Below are positions 19,116 to 29,968 of a stretch of DNA of 56,408 nucleotides, one piece after another. The first letter of the stretch is position 1; each line of letters begins with the position of its first letter. The notes beneath the pieces are model-generated. The model did not search any database. It worked only from the letters and a program-made list of their open reading frames with translations, and was not told the origin of the DNA. The position numbers and the translations under genes were made by a program. This DNA comes from Diphasiastrum complanatum (lineage: Eukaryota > Streptophyta > Lycopodiopsida > Lycopodiales > Lycopodiaceae). The stretch lies in the NCBI GenBank assembly GCA_029204225.1, contig MU833445.1, positions 1-56,408 of the forward strand, written 5' to 3'.

Positions 19116-22100
19116 ATGGCTACAACGATCCAGACAAGAGTAGCAATCAGTCTTGATGGCACAAACTACTGGATATGGAAATTCAAAATCAAAACAATTC
19201 TGAAGGGAAAGAGCATCTGGTTGGTGACCGAACTCTCAGAGGTGCAGCCTTCAGAGGGAGACCCAAGGAGAGTTGAATGGATCAGAAAGGATGAGTGTGC
19301 AATGGTGATCATCGTTTCGTCCATTAACGAAAATCTACTCATACAAATTGAAGACTACGAAAGCAGCCATGCAGCATGGGAAAGACTAAAACATAAGTAT
19401 GAAGTGAGGACTGCAGCTTCAGTGATGCATCTTCACAATCAGCTGCAATCCATATGATGGGATGACAACCATTTAGACCAGCATGTTGAGAAGACCAGAA
19501 CGATCTTTGCTCAACTCGCTGCATCAGACAGGAGCACCAGGTCCCAGCACCACAACAACTGACGTACTTCATGAAGTCTCTACCTACGTCCTATCAATCG
19601 ATGAGAATACTCATACTGAGTCTACCAGATATGACATTCGACAAAGCAGTAAGTCTTGTCGCTGATGAGAGATTGATGAGGGACGAAGGAGAAGGAAGCA
19701 GTGATCAAGATAATCCCCTCTTCACGAAAGGAAGGAAGAAAAACAAGAACAAACCTAGATTCGACAAGACGAAGTCCTCAAATCAGCAATCTTCTTCGTG
19801 TGATCACTCACAAAACAGGCCATACAGCCAACAAATGCTGGTTCAATCCAGCAATACCTTGCATGCACTACAAGAAGAAGAGCAACTCTACGTACGATTG
19901 CAAATTCAACCCAAAAAGAAAGAACAAGACTGAGAAAGCAAATGTTGTAGAGTCATCCAAGGATGCTGATAGAGGTGATGAAGCCTTCACAAGACTTGAT
20001 GAAGCTTCAACGAGCTACACTGACAAGACTACGAGATGTAGTCATTGATTCAGGAGCAACATCACACATCACCTGCAATAAGAAAATCTTGATCGACTTC
20101 AGAGAATTCAAAAATAACATAGCAGTGATTCTAGGTGATGGGAGCAGACACGATGTCAAAGACATCGGGACTCTACAGTTGCAAACACTGTCAGGTCAAG
20201 CAGAGCTGCCAGGAGCACTCTATGTGCTTTCATTGATAAAAGATCTGCTATCAGTCTCCAAGATGATAGATCTTGGGATTCATGTTTTGTTTGATGGCAA
20301 TACATGTCGCATGATCGAGAAAACTACAAACAAATTGTTTACAGTTGGATGCAGAGAGAGAAATCTCTACCAAGCCAACATAATCAGAAACTCTGATAGC
20401 ATATTAAATGCGTTAGAAAATGAAGATCAGCTCTAGCACATGAGAATGTATCATCTGAACATGAAGACCTGTATGACATGTGTAAGAAAGACACAGTCAC
20501 AGATCTAAAGATATCAAGCCTGTCAGAAAGGCAAACAACATCGAAATCTATTCACACATGAGGAAAGAAGAGCCAAAGAAGTTCTTGACCTCATCCACTT
20601 AGATGTCTATGGACCGATGAAAATGGATTCGCTCTCAAGATCGAGGTATTTCCTGATGTTCATAGATGATCATAGCTGGATGACTATGATCTACTATCTA
20701 AAGAAGAAATCTGAAGTGTTTGATTCTTTCAAGAAGTTTGTGGCATTCACAAAGTGATACACCTCAAAGAAGATTCAGATCATCAGATCTGAAAATGGAG
20801 GTGAGTACAAGAGCAAAGAATTTTCAAAATTCTGCCAAGAACAAGGGATCGAGCATCAATTCACTCCTACGTACACACCAGAATACAATTGTGTCATGAA
20901 AAGAAGATACCGAATGCTAGTCGAAGGATCCAGATGCATGATGGCATAGGCTCAATTGCCAAGTCAATTCTAGACTGAGGCAATAGCTACAACTATACAC
21001 CTGTAGAACAGATCAACAACGACAGCGTTGAAAAATAAGACACCGTATAAGATGTGGATAGGTAGAAAGCCTGATCTATCATATGTATGTGTGTTTGGAT
21101 GTGCATCATGCAAGCACATTCCAAAAGAAAAAAGAAACAAGCTTGATGATAAATCAGAGCAAATGATCATGGTTGGGTACTCGAATGGAACACGTGTACA
21201 GACTCTACAACCCAACTACGGAAAAGGTTGTTATGAGTAGAGATGTGAAGTTCGATGAGTCCACATTCCCTGGACTAAAAGATGAAAGAGGCCATGAGAT
21301 CTTCACACTGCTGCCAATTCAAGAGAGAGATCAAGGACAGACGTCGAATCAGAATGCTGAGCCGTAGACTCCACAGCAGCAAAAAGCAGAAGATCAACCC
21401 CACGAACAAAAAATGTTTGAGCAATGATGAAATGAACTCAGAAGGTCAACAAGACAAAGAAGACCTCCAGACTATTATGCTGACAATCTTCAGTGGAGCG
21501 AAGACACGCAATTCGAGTACTGCTACTTCACTGAAGAGCCAACAACATATCAAGAAGCTATCCAAAGTCCAAAGAGAGAATTATGGAAGCAGACAATGTT
21601 AGAGGAGATTGAGTCAGTGAGGAGAAACGAGGCATGGACACTAGAGCCACTACCAAAAAATAGAAAAATTGTCAACTACAAGTGGTTATACAAGAAGAAA
21701 ATGAAATCAGATGGCACCGTTGGCCATTACAAAGCAAGGCTTGTCACAAAGGGCTACACACAAAGACATGGTGTTGATTATTTCGACACATATTCACCGA
21801 TGGTCAAGATGACAAGCATACGACTACTCCTTGCATATGCCACATAGCACAATCTGGAAATTCACCAAATTGATGTGAAAGCCTTTCTCCATGGAGATCT
21901 AAAAGAAGAAATCTTCATGAAGCAGCCTAAAAAATTTGAAGACCACGACAATCGACAATATGTTTGTCGGTTGCAGAGATGCATTTATGGTCTAAAACAA
22001 GCATCACGATCTTGGTACAAGAAGCTCAATAGTCTTCTGAAGTCTCTAGACTTCAATCCTATACAACCAGACTGTAATGTCTACATAAAAAGAGTAGAAA

Positions 22101-22405
22101 AGAATTATGTGATACTGACTATTTTCGTGGATGATTCCCTTATGATATAAAACTCCTTGACGCTGATCAAAGACACGAAGAGTCAGATTTTGAAAATTAT
22201 GAAATCACAGATCTAGGAGAAGCAACAAAATGCCTCAGGATGGAGATCAGAAGAGATCAAATAAAAGACAAAATACACTTGAGTCAGTCTAAATATGCCA
22301 GAAAAGTGCTCAAGCATTATCACATGATGGACTGCAAAGAAAAGGCCACACCAATGATAGCTGGTGCCAAGCAGATGAAGCAGGAGATTGCCCAAATCAT
22401 CATCC
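19116..22405 (+). pseudogene. Broken Ty1/copia gag-pol (element D)
   Basis: Successive frames encode gag (MATTIQTRVAISLDGTNYW, from 19116), a relict CCHC knuckle near 19815, protease with the catalytic DSGATSH at about 20046, integrase (20450-21240) and reverse transcriptase (21596-22405: KWLYKKK, YGLKQASRSWY, FVDD in place of YVDD). Stops and frameshifts occur throughout. In integrase the second catalytic Asp is Glu (RSENGGEY) and the third residue, usually Glu in VAE, is Lys (VMK). RNase H and the 3' LTR are missing; the copy is cut near 22405 where a gypsy fragment begins. It belongs to the lineage with SLDGTNYW gag, different from elements A and K. Confidence 0.85.
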
Positions 22406-22439
22406 ATTGAGTTCTCAATAGATTTCGCCGACAGCCATG

Positions 22440-23075
22440 CTACGTTATCATATTCACTCCAAATGTAATGGGTGTGTCCATGGTGTAGCACTTGGGTGAA
22501 GATGTGCTAGGTTCAATATCTAATTCATATTGACATGCTTGGCAGTCAATCGTTGCTAATGCATCCGTCCATATCATGACATTTGTCTCTGAATCATAAT
22601 GACCACCCTTGGCTTGCCTTGGGCAATCAATCGTATGATCTGTCATTGATGATCTGTCATCAACCTTGGATGCAATAGGTTTCACTGCCCATGTGGTTGG
22701 ATGAGCCTTTACAACCTGTTCTCTATTCTCAAAGGTGAGTTTCCTCGTATCCCAGTTGTGTACTATTGTGCAGTTCTCAACCATGGCCTTCCCAGTAAAA
22801 CACGATATGCAGATGGGGACTCTAGTATGTCTATCACTACAAAAGTGATCACAAATTGCATGCCTGTTATTTTTATAGGGATATCGACAACCACACCCTC
22901 TGGTTTTACATAAGATTGATCTGCTAGCTTGATGGCAAATTTTGCTGGATTCAATCCCTGTAAACCACTTTTGATACAAAGTAGTGGAGATCAAATTGAC
23001 ACCTGATCCTCCATCTACCACTGCTGCCTCATCCTTGAATCTCTTGTGTTTGATTGGCAGGGTGATACAATAGTA
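22440..23075 (-). pseudogene. Ty3/gypsy protease fragment
   Basis: The minus strand encodes a retropepsin-type domain with VVDGGSGVNLI (catalytic DGG) near 23010 and the C-terminal LLGRPWL motif near 22780. Two frame changes separate these. The linker DTPITFGV at about 22445-22470 matches the gypsy fragment at 7.57 kb. There is no integrase or RT beside it. Near 23075-23102 it meets a remnant of LTR N, into which element A inserted. Confidence 0.7.
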
Positions 23076-23102
23076 GCCTGCCACTTTTGGAAACCTCTTA
23101 AG

Positions 23103-23757
23103 TGTGAAAATTGTCAACATTTCCTAGCTAGTTTGAGGCCTAAATTGGCTAAAATTGTAAATAGTTTTGGTTCTGGAGTTTCACACGTGTGAACCAGGCC
23201 ACAATGTTTTTATTTACTGTATTTTTTCAGTATGATGAAGTGTCAAACTTCATACCCTTCAAAATGAGACCATTTTGATGTATTTTGGTCATATAAGCCA
23301 TTTTTAGCTATTTTTCCTATATAGGGAATATCTAGGGTCAAGTACCTTCTAGAGAGAGGAGAGAGAGTCATCTTCCTCATCCATAAATAGTAGGGAAGTC
23401 GTGGAGAACAGGTTGGAGAAACCTTTTGTATGCTTCATTGAGATCAATAGATCATTGTCATTGTTTCTTCCTCCATTGAGAGCATTGTTGTGTGTATTGT
23501 CTTCAAGCTATTGTGTATGATCTTAGGTGCTTTCCAAAAGTGATAGGCTGATGTATTATGGACTGTATAATGCTATTTTGGGCCGCACTTGATGTTTATG
23601 GAAGTTTCCATTTGTGATAAATGCTTTTTGATCAAGTTCTTTGCATTCTAGGTAACATAGAATGTGTTGCCAATTCCTAGCTTATGTAGTTTGGAGTGCA
23701 AGCATTCAAGCCAATGATCTTGGAGTTTAGATCCACTTAGGATCTGTATTTTTCACA
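23103..23757 (+). repeat. 5' LTR of element A
   Basis: The LTR is 655 bases, TGTGAAAATTG...TTTTTCACA. A perfect TTCACACGTGTGAA palindrome lies at 23180-23193 and a TATATAGGG box near 23319-23327, which would start transcription in the LTR middle. Confidence 0.97.
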
Positions 23758-23770
23758 TGGTATCAGAGCT
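23758..23770 (+). other. Primer-binding site of element A
   Basis: TGGTATCAGAGCT follows the LTR end directly and is complementary to initiator-Met tRNA, as usual for copia elements. A 1.16 kb untranslated leader (to 24928) separates it from gag. Confidence 0.95.
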
Positions 23771-24928
23771 GGTTGGCTTCTATTTATAGTAAGTATTCCA
23801 TTTTTGGTGATATTTGGATGTTTGATCAAGTTCTAGCATGATTTTGCATTGCTTTGTTGATCAAATCTTACTAACCTTTGTTTTGTGAGTTGAACTTGTG
23901 GATCAAAAGCATATTTCAGGTCTATTAAGATCAGAGGCTGAAAAGAAACTATTTTGGATCAGATCATAACACCTAATCATTTGTGATTGTGAGGCTTGTG
24001 CATATTCAATACTAACAATGTTCTTTTCAATCCTATTGTTGACAATCTCCATTCTTGGATGAACACTCTCCTTAAGTGGATGAAACTTCTCCTTAAGTGG
24101 ATGACAAATGCTCTTTTGAGTGAGTTGTAATTCTCCTAAAGGCTGAGCAAAGCTCCCATTTGGATGAAAGATCCCCTTTTTTGGGTGAACATATTGTAAG
24201 CTCCATTGTGAAGAGCATATTGTAAAGATTGTCATCAATTTTGGCATAAATTTTGGTGTACTTTGTTGAGCATGTAAGTAACTCTCCTTATGTAATTTGA
24301 TTGGAGCATTTGCTGGAAGGTGTTAACCATTATGCAAGTGTGTTTTCAGGTTCTTAACAGGTTGAGGAACATTCTCATGTGAAGTGATCTTAGATCTACA
24401 TCTAAACACCAAGATTTGACAAGATAGTGAAGCTAGTCTTGTGATTCACTAAGTGTGCTCATTCATTCACCTCTAAATCTTGTATTTATCACTTGCTGGA
24501 GTTTATAAACTTTTAGAAGTGTGGTTTACATGTGGTTTTACAGGTTGAATCAATATCTTAGTGTGTTGATCATATGTTGATCAAGTTTGTTCATTACTAG
24601 GTAATCTTGGCATCCTAGTTTTGGGTATTTTCTAAGAATGCAAGTAACTCTTCACACCATAACTTGATTTGGTCACTTGCTGGAAAGTTTGAGAGCTTAA
24701 GCAAGAGTGTGTTCAGGTTGGTTTGATTTTGTAATCCATTCTTAGTGTGTGCAAAGTGTTTCATGTGTTTCAATCTTCCTTTCTATGCTTGGAAACCATC
24801 TAGGTTCAAGATAGAAGTGTTTTAGGGTCCTAAATCTTCATAGATCTCTTTATCTATCATTTGTTGAGAGAAAAGTGAGTGCTAAGTGCTTTAGGACAGA
24901 ACCTAAAAGTTGAAGAAACATTAGAATC

Positions 24929-27900
24929 ATGGCTTCCAATGGTGGGATCATGCTAGAGTCTAGTGAAAGGTTGAGTTCATCAAACTACTCTACTTGGAAA
25001 GTGAGGATGGAGTCCTTACTTGAGTTGAATGAACTCATGGACATAGTTGCAGAAATTGAAGAGAGACCTCTCACACTTCAAGAGCAACAAAGGTTTGATA
25101 AGAAGGCCAAAAGGGCTCTTCATATCATTAAAATGAATGTTACAAATGAACTTCTCAAGGAAGTTGGAAAGTGTCAAAGTGCAAGTGAGGCATGGAATGC
25201 CTTAAAGAAGCTCTTTGAATCAAAATCCACATCTAGGGTATTGACCCTAAGGAGACAAATATTTTCTAGTAGGCAAAGAGAGGGTGAAAGTGCTCATGCA
25301 TTTATCTTGAGAGTTAAGTCCCTAAGTGATGATTTAGCATGCATTGATGAGAACATAAAAGATGGTGAAATAGTCCAAGTTATGTTGAATGGTTTGCTAA
25401 ATGAACATGCTAACCTTGTGCAAAGTTTTGCCATTCAAAGAGTCTTGCCAAGTGTGGTTGACTTGCAAGAAATCTTATTGGCTGAAGAACATAGGTTGCA
25501 ATCAAAGCTTGATGGTGCATCCTTGCAAGGTGGAGGTGAAGAGGCTTTCTTCACAAAAGGCAAATTCAAGGGCAAAGGTAAAGGCAAAGGGAAATGGTCC
25601 AAAGGTGGTAACTTTGATCATGATGATCACTCTTCCTCTTCCTCTTCTACTAAGAACAATAAGTCAAAGTTCAAGTGCTTTTATTGTGGGATAAAAGGTC
25701 ATTTTGCAAATGAATGTTATAAGAAGAAAAGAGAGCAAGGAGAGAGGCAAGGAAATCTTATAATAGATGAGGAAGAACATAACACATGTGAATCACTTGT
25801 TATGACTTCAAGTTTGTTAGCCAACATAGATGATAATGATCCTTGGTGGATTGATAGTGGAGCCTCATCTCACATGACAAGACATAAGGAATACTTTACA
25901 TCCTTATTGTCTTATGAGGGAGAAGGTAACATCATCTACACTGCAAATGATGGTCAATGTGACATCAAAGGCATAGGCACTATTCCTATTTCCCTTTCAA
26001 CAAATAGGAAAGCAAATCTTGAAAATGTTTTGTACATTCCTTCAATCACTAAGAATTTGCTTAGTGTAAGTCAAATGATTGACAAAGGACTTGATGTGGA
26101 GTTCATTGGAGATGCATGTTTGATAAGTAAATGTGGATCCTTGATTGCTCAAGGTAGGAGGCATGGTAAACTTTTCAAGCTTGATGCATGTGTGATCTCT
26201 AATCATGAAGGATGTATGGCTAGGGAGCAATTGACAAACCAAGAAGTTTGGCACAAGAGGTTGGGCCATCCCAACTTCAAATCTTTGGAGGTAATGGCAA
26301 AGAAAGAGCTTGTTCTTGGTCTCCCTAAAAGTCTTGTTGCAAACAATAGTGTTTGTGAACATTGTGCCTTGTCCAAATCTCATAGACTTGCTTATTCTAG
26401 ATCTACTTCTAGATCTAAAGAAGCTTTTCAACTTGTGCATTCTGATATTCATTCTTCTAGTACAACAAGCAATGGTGGGGCAAAGATGTATGCAACTTTC
26501 ATTGATGACTTTAGTAGGTATACTTGGATCTATCTTCTTAAAAGTAAGGATGAAGTGTTTGCTGCATTTGTCAAGTTCAAGAATGAAATGGAAAACCAAT
26601 TCAATACAAAGATCAAATGCTTAAGATCTGATAATGGAGGGGAATACACCTCAAATAGGTTCAAAGACTTTTGTATAGAACATGGGATTAAGAGGGAGAT
26701 GTCTAGTCCTAGGACTCCACAACAGAATGGAGTGGCCGAGAGGAAGAATAGAACCCTTTGTGAATGTGCCAAGGCAATGAGACTACATGCTAATCTTGCT
26801 AAGTCTTTTTGGGGGGAAGCTTTAGCATGTGCTAACTATCTATGTAATAGATGGACAAGTGCTTCCTTGGATGGTAAAACTCCTCATGAGGTTCTTTATG
26901 GTAGAAGGCCGAGTGTCAAGCATTGTAGGATCTTTGGATGTACATGTTTTGTCAATATCACACTTGATGATAGAACTAAAGAAGATCCTTCATCAAAGAA
27001 GGGTGTGTTTGTTGGCTATAGTGAAGTAAGCAAGGCTTACAAAGTGTACATTCCTTCTACAAAGAAAGTTGTCATAAGTAAGGATGTCATCTTTCATGAA
27101 GAGAATGTTTCCAATGTTGTTGATGTTGATGTTGATGTGCCTACTAATCATCATGATGTGCAAGATGTCTTGGATGAAGATGGAGATGCCACTCCAAAGC
27201 AAACTTCAAGGAAGACTCAAAGGCAAAGGGCTAAGCCATCAAGGCTAACCTATGATGAAAAAGGAAAGCAAGTGGTGGACAACTCTAACTTTGCTTTTCT
27301 TACCTCTTTTGATGAACCAACTTGTGTAGGTGAAGCAATTCAAAAGAAGGAATGGATCCAAGCCATGGATCATGAGCATCAAGCACTCATCAAAAGCAAC
27401 ACATGGAGGTTGGTAAAGCTTCCAAAGGACAAGAAGGCAATTGGTTGTAAGTGGATCTTCAAGATCAAGACAAATCAAGATGGATCAATCAACAAGTACA
27501 AGGCAAGGTTGGTGGCAAAGGGGTATGCTCAAGAATATGGTATTGACTATGATGAGACCTTTGCACCCGTGGCAAAGATGGTAACTATTCGAATCCTAAT
27601 CTCTCTTGCAACTCTTTATGATTGGGATATGTGGCAAATGGATGTTACTAATGCCTTCTTGAATGGTGATCTTGAAGAAGATATTTACATGGAGCAACCC
27701 GAGGGCTATGTTTCACATGATGAGCCTAATCATGTGTGCTATCTCCAAAAGAGTTTGTATGGGCTAAAGCAAGCACCAAGGAATTGGTATGCTAAGCTCA
27801 ATTCCTTCTTACTTTCTCAAAACTTTGTTATGAGTGAGTATGATCATTCTCTCTACTTTAGATTGAATGAAAATGATATCACTTTACTTTTGATCTATGT

Positions 27901-28882
27901 TGATGACATTATCTTAAGTGGTGGTAACAATCTAGATATAGATGAAATCAAGATGGCACTCAAAAGAGAGTTTGAAATTCAAGATCTTGGTAAACTTCAT
28001 TATATCTTAGGAATAGAGATTATTAGAACTTCTAAATCTACATTCATATGTCAAGAAAAGTATGTTAACTCTATTCTAAAAAGGTTTCATATGGAAGATT
28101 GTAAAGTTGTTTCTACTCCTATGGAATCAAATGTAAAGCTAACTACAAGAAGTAATGAAAGATCCTTCAAGGACATTACTCTCTATAGAAAGCTAATAGG
28201 ATCTCTTATATGGTTAACCATCACAAGACCTGATCTAAGCTTTGTGGTTGGTAAACTAAGTCAATTTATGCAAGATCCTAGTGAGGCTCATTGGAAGCTA
28301 GGAAAGAGAGTACTTAGATACATCTCGGGATCTAGAGATTTTGGCATCTTGTATGGAGGTACTACACCTAACCTTTGTGGATTTTCAGATTCAGATTTTG
28401 CAGGTGATCAAATGGATAGGAAGTCAACAAGTGCCTTTGCAATCTATCTTGGAGATGGAGTGGTCTCATGGCTATCAAAGAAGCAACCAACTATCTCTCT
28501 ATCTTCCACCGAAGCCGAGTACAAGGCATTAACAACATGCACCAAGGAGATTCTTTGGATCAAGAGGATGTTATTGGATCTTCACTTGCTGGAACCAGAG
28601 AAGACTCCAATCATACTTTGTGATAACCTTTCAGCCCAAAGCTTGGCAAGCAATCCTGTTTTTCATGCAAGGAGCAAGCACATTGAGATTGCTCACCATT
28701 TTGTGAGAGATCAAGTCATTGCCAAAGAGGTGGAGCTTCAACATGTCTCTTCAAAGGAGTGTGTGGCTGATATCTTCACCAAACCATTGGGAAAGGACCT
28801 ATATTTAATGCATAGATCTAATCTTGGAATGTGCTCAAAGACTATGTTGAAACTAGCATCCAATGTTGAAGAGGGAGTGTGA
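24929..28882 (+). CDS. Copia gag-pol polyprotein of element A
   Basis: This single frame makes capsid, protease, integrase, reverse transcriptase and RNase H for retrotransposition. Visible in order: gag (MASNGG start, residues 1-240, UBN2-like), CCHC knuckle CFYCGIKGHFANEC (250-263), protease with DSGASSH (Asp309), integrase with an HH-CC zinc site (WHKRLGHPNF...CEHC) and catalytic Asp506, Asp568 and Glu604 (D,D35E), RT with YVDD (990-993), and RNase H with DSDFAG (1154-1159), TEAEY and the terminal VADIFTKPL. Gag and pol are fused in frame, as in most plant copia elements. The domain order PR-INT-RT-RH identifies Ty1/copia. At 1317 codons it is full length. The stop codon lies 3 bases inside the 3' LTR. 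The start was chosen at the first Met of the conserved MASxGG gag terminus shared with element K. Confidence 0.96.
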   Translation: MASNGGIMLESSERLSSSNYSTWKVRMESLLELNELMDIVAEIEERPLTLQEQQRFDKKAKRALHIIKMNVTNELLKEVGKCQSASEAWNALKKLFESKSTSRVLTLRRQIFSSRQREGESAHAFILRVKSLSDDLACIDENIKDGEIVQVMLNGLLNEHANLVQSFAIQRVLPSVVDLQEILLAEEHRLQSKLDGASLQGGGEEAFFTKGKFKGKGKGKGKWSKGGNFDHDDHSSSSSSTKNNKSKFKCFYCGIKGHFANECYKKKREQGERQGNLIIDEEEHNTCESLVMTSSLLANIDDNDPWWIDSGASSHMTRHKEYFTSLLSYEGEGNIIYTANDGQCDIKGIGTIPISLSTNRKANLENVLYIPSITKNLLSVSQMIDKGLDVEFIGDACLISKCGSLIAQGRRHGKLFKLDACVISNHEGCMAREQLTNQEVWHKRLGHPNFKSLEVMAKKELVLGLPKSLVANNSVCEHCALSKSHRLAYSRSTSRSKEAFQLVHSDIHSSSTTSNGGAKMYATFIDDFSRYTWIYLLKSKDEVFAAFVKFKNEMENQFNTKIKCLRSDNGGEYTSNRFKDFCIEHGIKREMSSPRTPQQNGVAERKNRTLCECAKAMRLHANLAKSFWGEALACANYLCNRWTSASLDGKTPHEVLYGRRPSVKHCRIFGCTCFVNITLDDRTKEDPSSKKGVFVGYSEVSKAYKVYIPSTKKVVISKDVIFHEENVSNVVDVDVDVPTNHHDVQDVLDEDGDATPKQTSRKTQRQRAKPSRLTYDEKGKQVVDNSNFAFLTSFDEPTCVGEAIQKKEWIQAMDHEHQALIKSNTWRLVKLPKDKKAIGCKWIFKIKTNQDGSINKYKARLVAKGYAQEYGIDYDETFAPVAKMVTIRILISLATLYDWDMWQMDVTNAFLNGDLEEDIYMEQPEGYVSHDEPNHVCYLQKSLYGLKQAPRNWYAKLNSFLLSQNFVMSEYDHSLYFRLNENDITLLLIYVDDIILSGGNNLDIDEIKMALKREFEIQDLGKLHYILGIEIIRTSKSTFICQEKYVNSILKRFHMEDCKVVSTPMESNVKLTTRSNERSFKDITLYRKLIGSLIWLTITRPDLSFVVGKLSQFMQDPSEAHWKLGKRVLRYISGSRDFGILYGGTTPNLCGFSDSDFAGDQMDRKSTSAFAIYLGDGVVSWLSKKQPTISLSSTEAEYKALTTCTKEILWIKRMLLDLHLLEPEKTPIILCDNLSAQSLASNPVFHARSKHIEIAHHFVRDQVIAKEVELQHVSSKECVADIFTKPLGKDLYLMHRSNLGMCSKTMLKLASNVEEGV
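28868..28877 (+). other. Polypurine tract of element A
   Basis: GAAGAGGGAG immediately precedes the 3' LTR and also encodes the last residues of gag-pol. The same tract precedes the LTRs of N (29956-29968) and M (54564-54575) on the minus strand. Confidence 0.92.
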
Positions 28883-29532
28883 AAATTGTCAACATTTCCT
28901 AGCTAGTTTGAGGCCTAAATTGGCTAAAATTGTAAATAGTTTTGGTTCTGGAGTTTCACACGTGTGAACCAGGCCACAATGTTTTTATTTACTGTATTTT
29001 TTCAGTATGATGAAGTGTCAAACTTCATACCCTTCAAAATGAGACCATTTTGATGTATTTTGGTCATATAAGCCATTTTTAGCTATTTTTCCTATATAGG
29101 GAATATCTAGGGTCAAGTACCTTCTAGAGAGAGGAGAGAGAGTCATCTTCCTCATCCATAAATAGTAGGGAAGTCGTGGAGAACAGGTTGGAGAAACCTT
29201 TTGTATGCTTCATTGAGATCAATAGATCATTGTCATTGTTTCTTCCTCCATTGAGAGCATTGTTGTGTGTATTGTCTTCAAGCTATTGTGTATGATCTTA
29301 GGTGCTTTCCAAAAGTGATAGGCTGATGTATTATGGACTGTATAATGCTATTTTGGGCCGCACTTGATGTTTATGGAAGTTTCCATTTGTGATAAATGCT
29401 TTTTGATCAAGTTCTTTGCATTCTAGGTAGCATAGAATGTCTTGCCAATTCCTAGCTTATGTAGTTTGGAGTGCAAGCATTCAAGCCAATGATCTTGGAG
29501 TTTAGATCCACTTAGGATCTGTATTTTTCACA
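28878..29532 (+). repeat. 3' LTR of element A
   Basis: The LTR is 655 bases, matching the 5' LTR except at two positions near its end. It is followed directly by the TSD TTAAG. The palindrome TTCACACGTGTGAA is at 28955-28968. Confidence 0.97.
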
Positions 29533-29955
29533 TTAAGATCATACACAAAAGCTTGAAGACGATACACAAAGCAATGTTCTCAATGGAGGAAGAAACTGTG
29601 ACAATGATCTATTGATCTCTCTCAACAATACCATAAGTTTCTCCAACCAGTTCTCCACAAATTTCAACCTAATATAGGTTAGAGATATGACTCTCTCTCC
29701 TCTCTCTAGAACTTAGGACCCAATTTTAGGACACCAGTAACCTAAAATAGCCAATTTTGGCCTATATGTCCAAATAACATGTTTTTGGTGTCATTTCGAA
29801 GGTCCTGAAGTTTGAGACTTCTTCAACATGAAATATATACTAAAATAAAAGTATCTAGGCCTCTTTTACACATGTGAAAGGTTAGATTCAAAACTATGTA
29901 CAAAAATTGCCAATTTGGGCCTCAAACTAGCTAGGAAATGTTGACAATTTTCACA
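29533..29955 (-). repeat. LTR of element N, interrupted by element A
   Basis: On the minus strand this is TGTGAAAATTGTCAACATTT... and clearly resembles LTR A (shared blocks include CATTTCCTAGCTAG and GATCAATAGATCATTGTCA), at markedly lower identity. It breaks off at the TTAAG insertion site of element A. A short continuation (TTTCCAAAAGTG) is seen on the other side at about 23085-23097. Confidence 0.85.
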
Positions 29956-29968
29956 CTCCCTCTTCAAC

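Larger units (their letters stand above)
23103..29532 (+). mobile_element. Intact Ty1/copia retrotransposon A (6430 bp)
   Basis: The element has two 655-base LTRs, a tRNA-iMet primer site, one uninterrupted 1317-codon gag-pol frame, a polypurine tract and the perfect target duplication TTAAG (23098-23102 and 29533-29537). By eye the two LTRs differ at only two positions (near 23655 and 23666 in the 5' copy), so the insertion is recent. All catalytic motifs I checked are present. It is the best candidate in the window for a competent, mobile element. It inserted head-on into the LTR of the related non-autonomous element N. Confidence 0.97.

Noticed and set aside
29533-29955. Second LTR of element A in inverted orientation
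   Set aside because: It is much more diverged than the true 3' LTR at 28878-29532, lies outside the TSD, and is attached to its own polypurine tract and unknown gene (element N).
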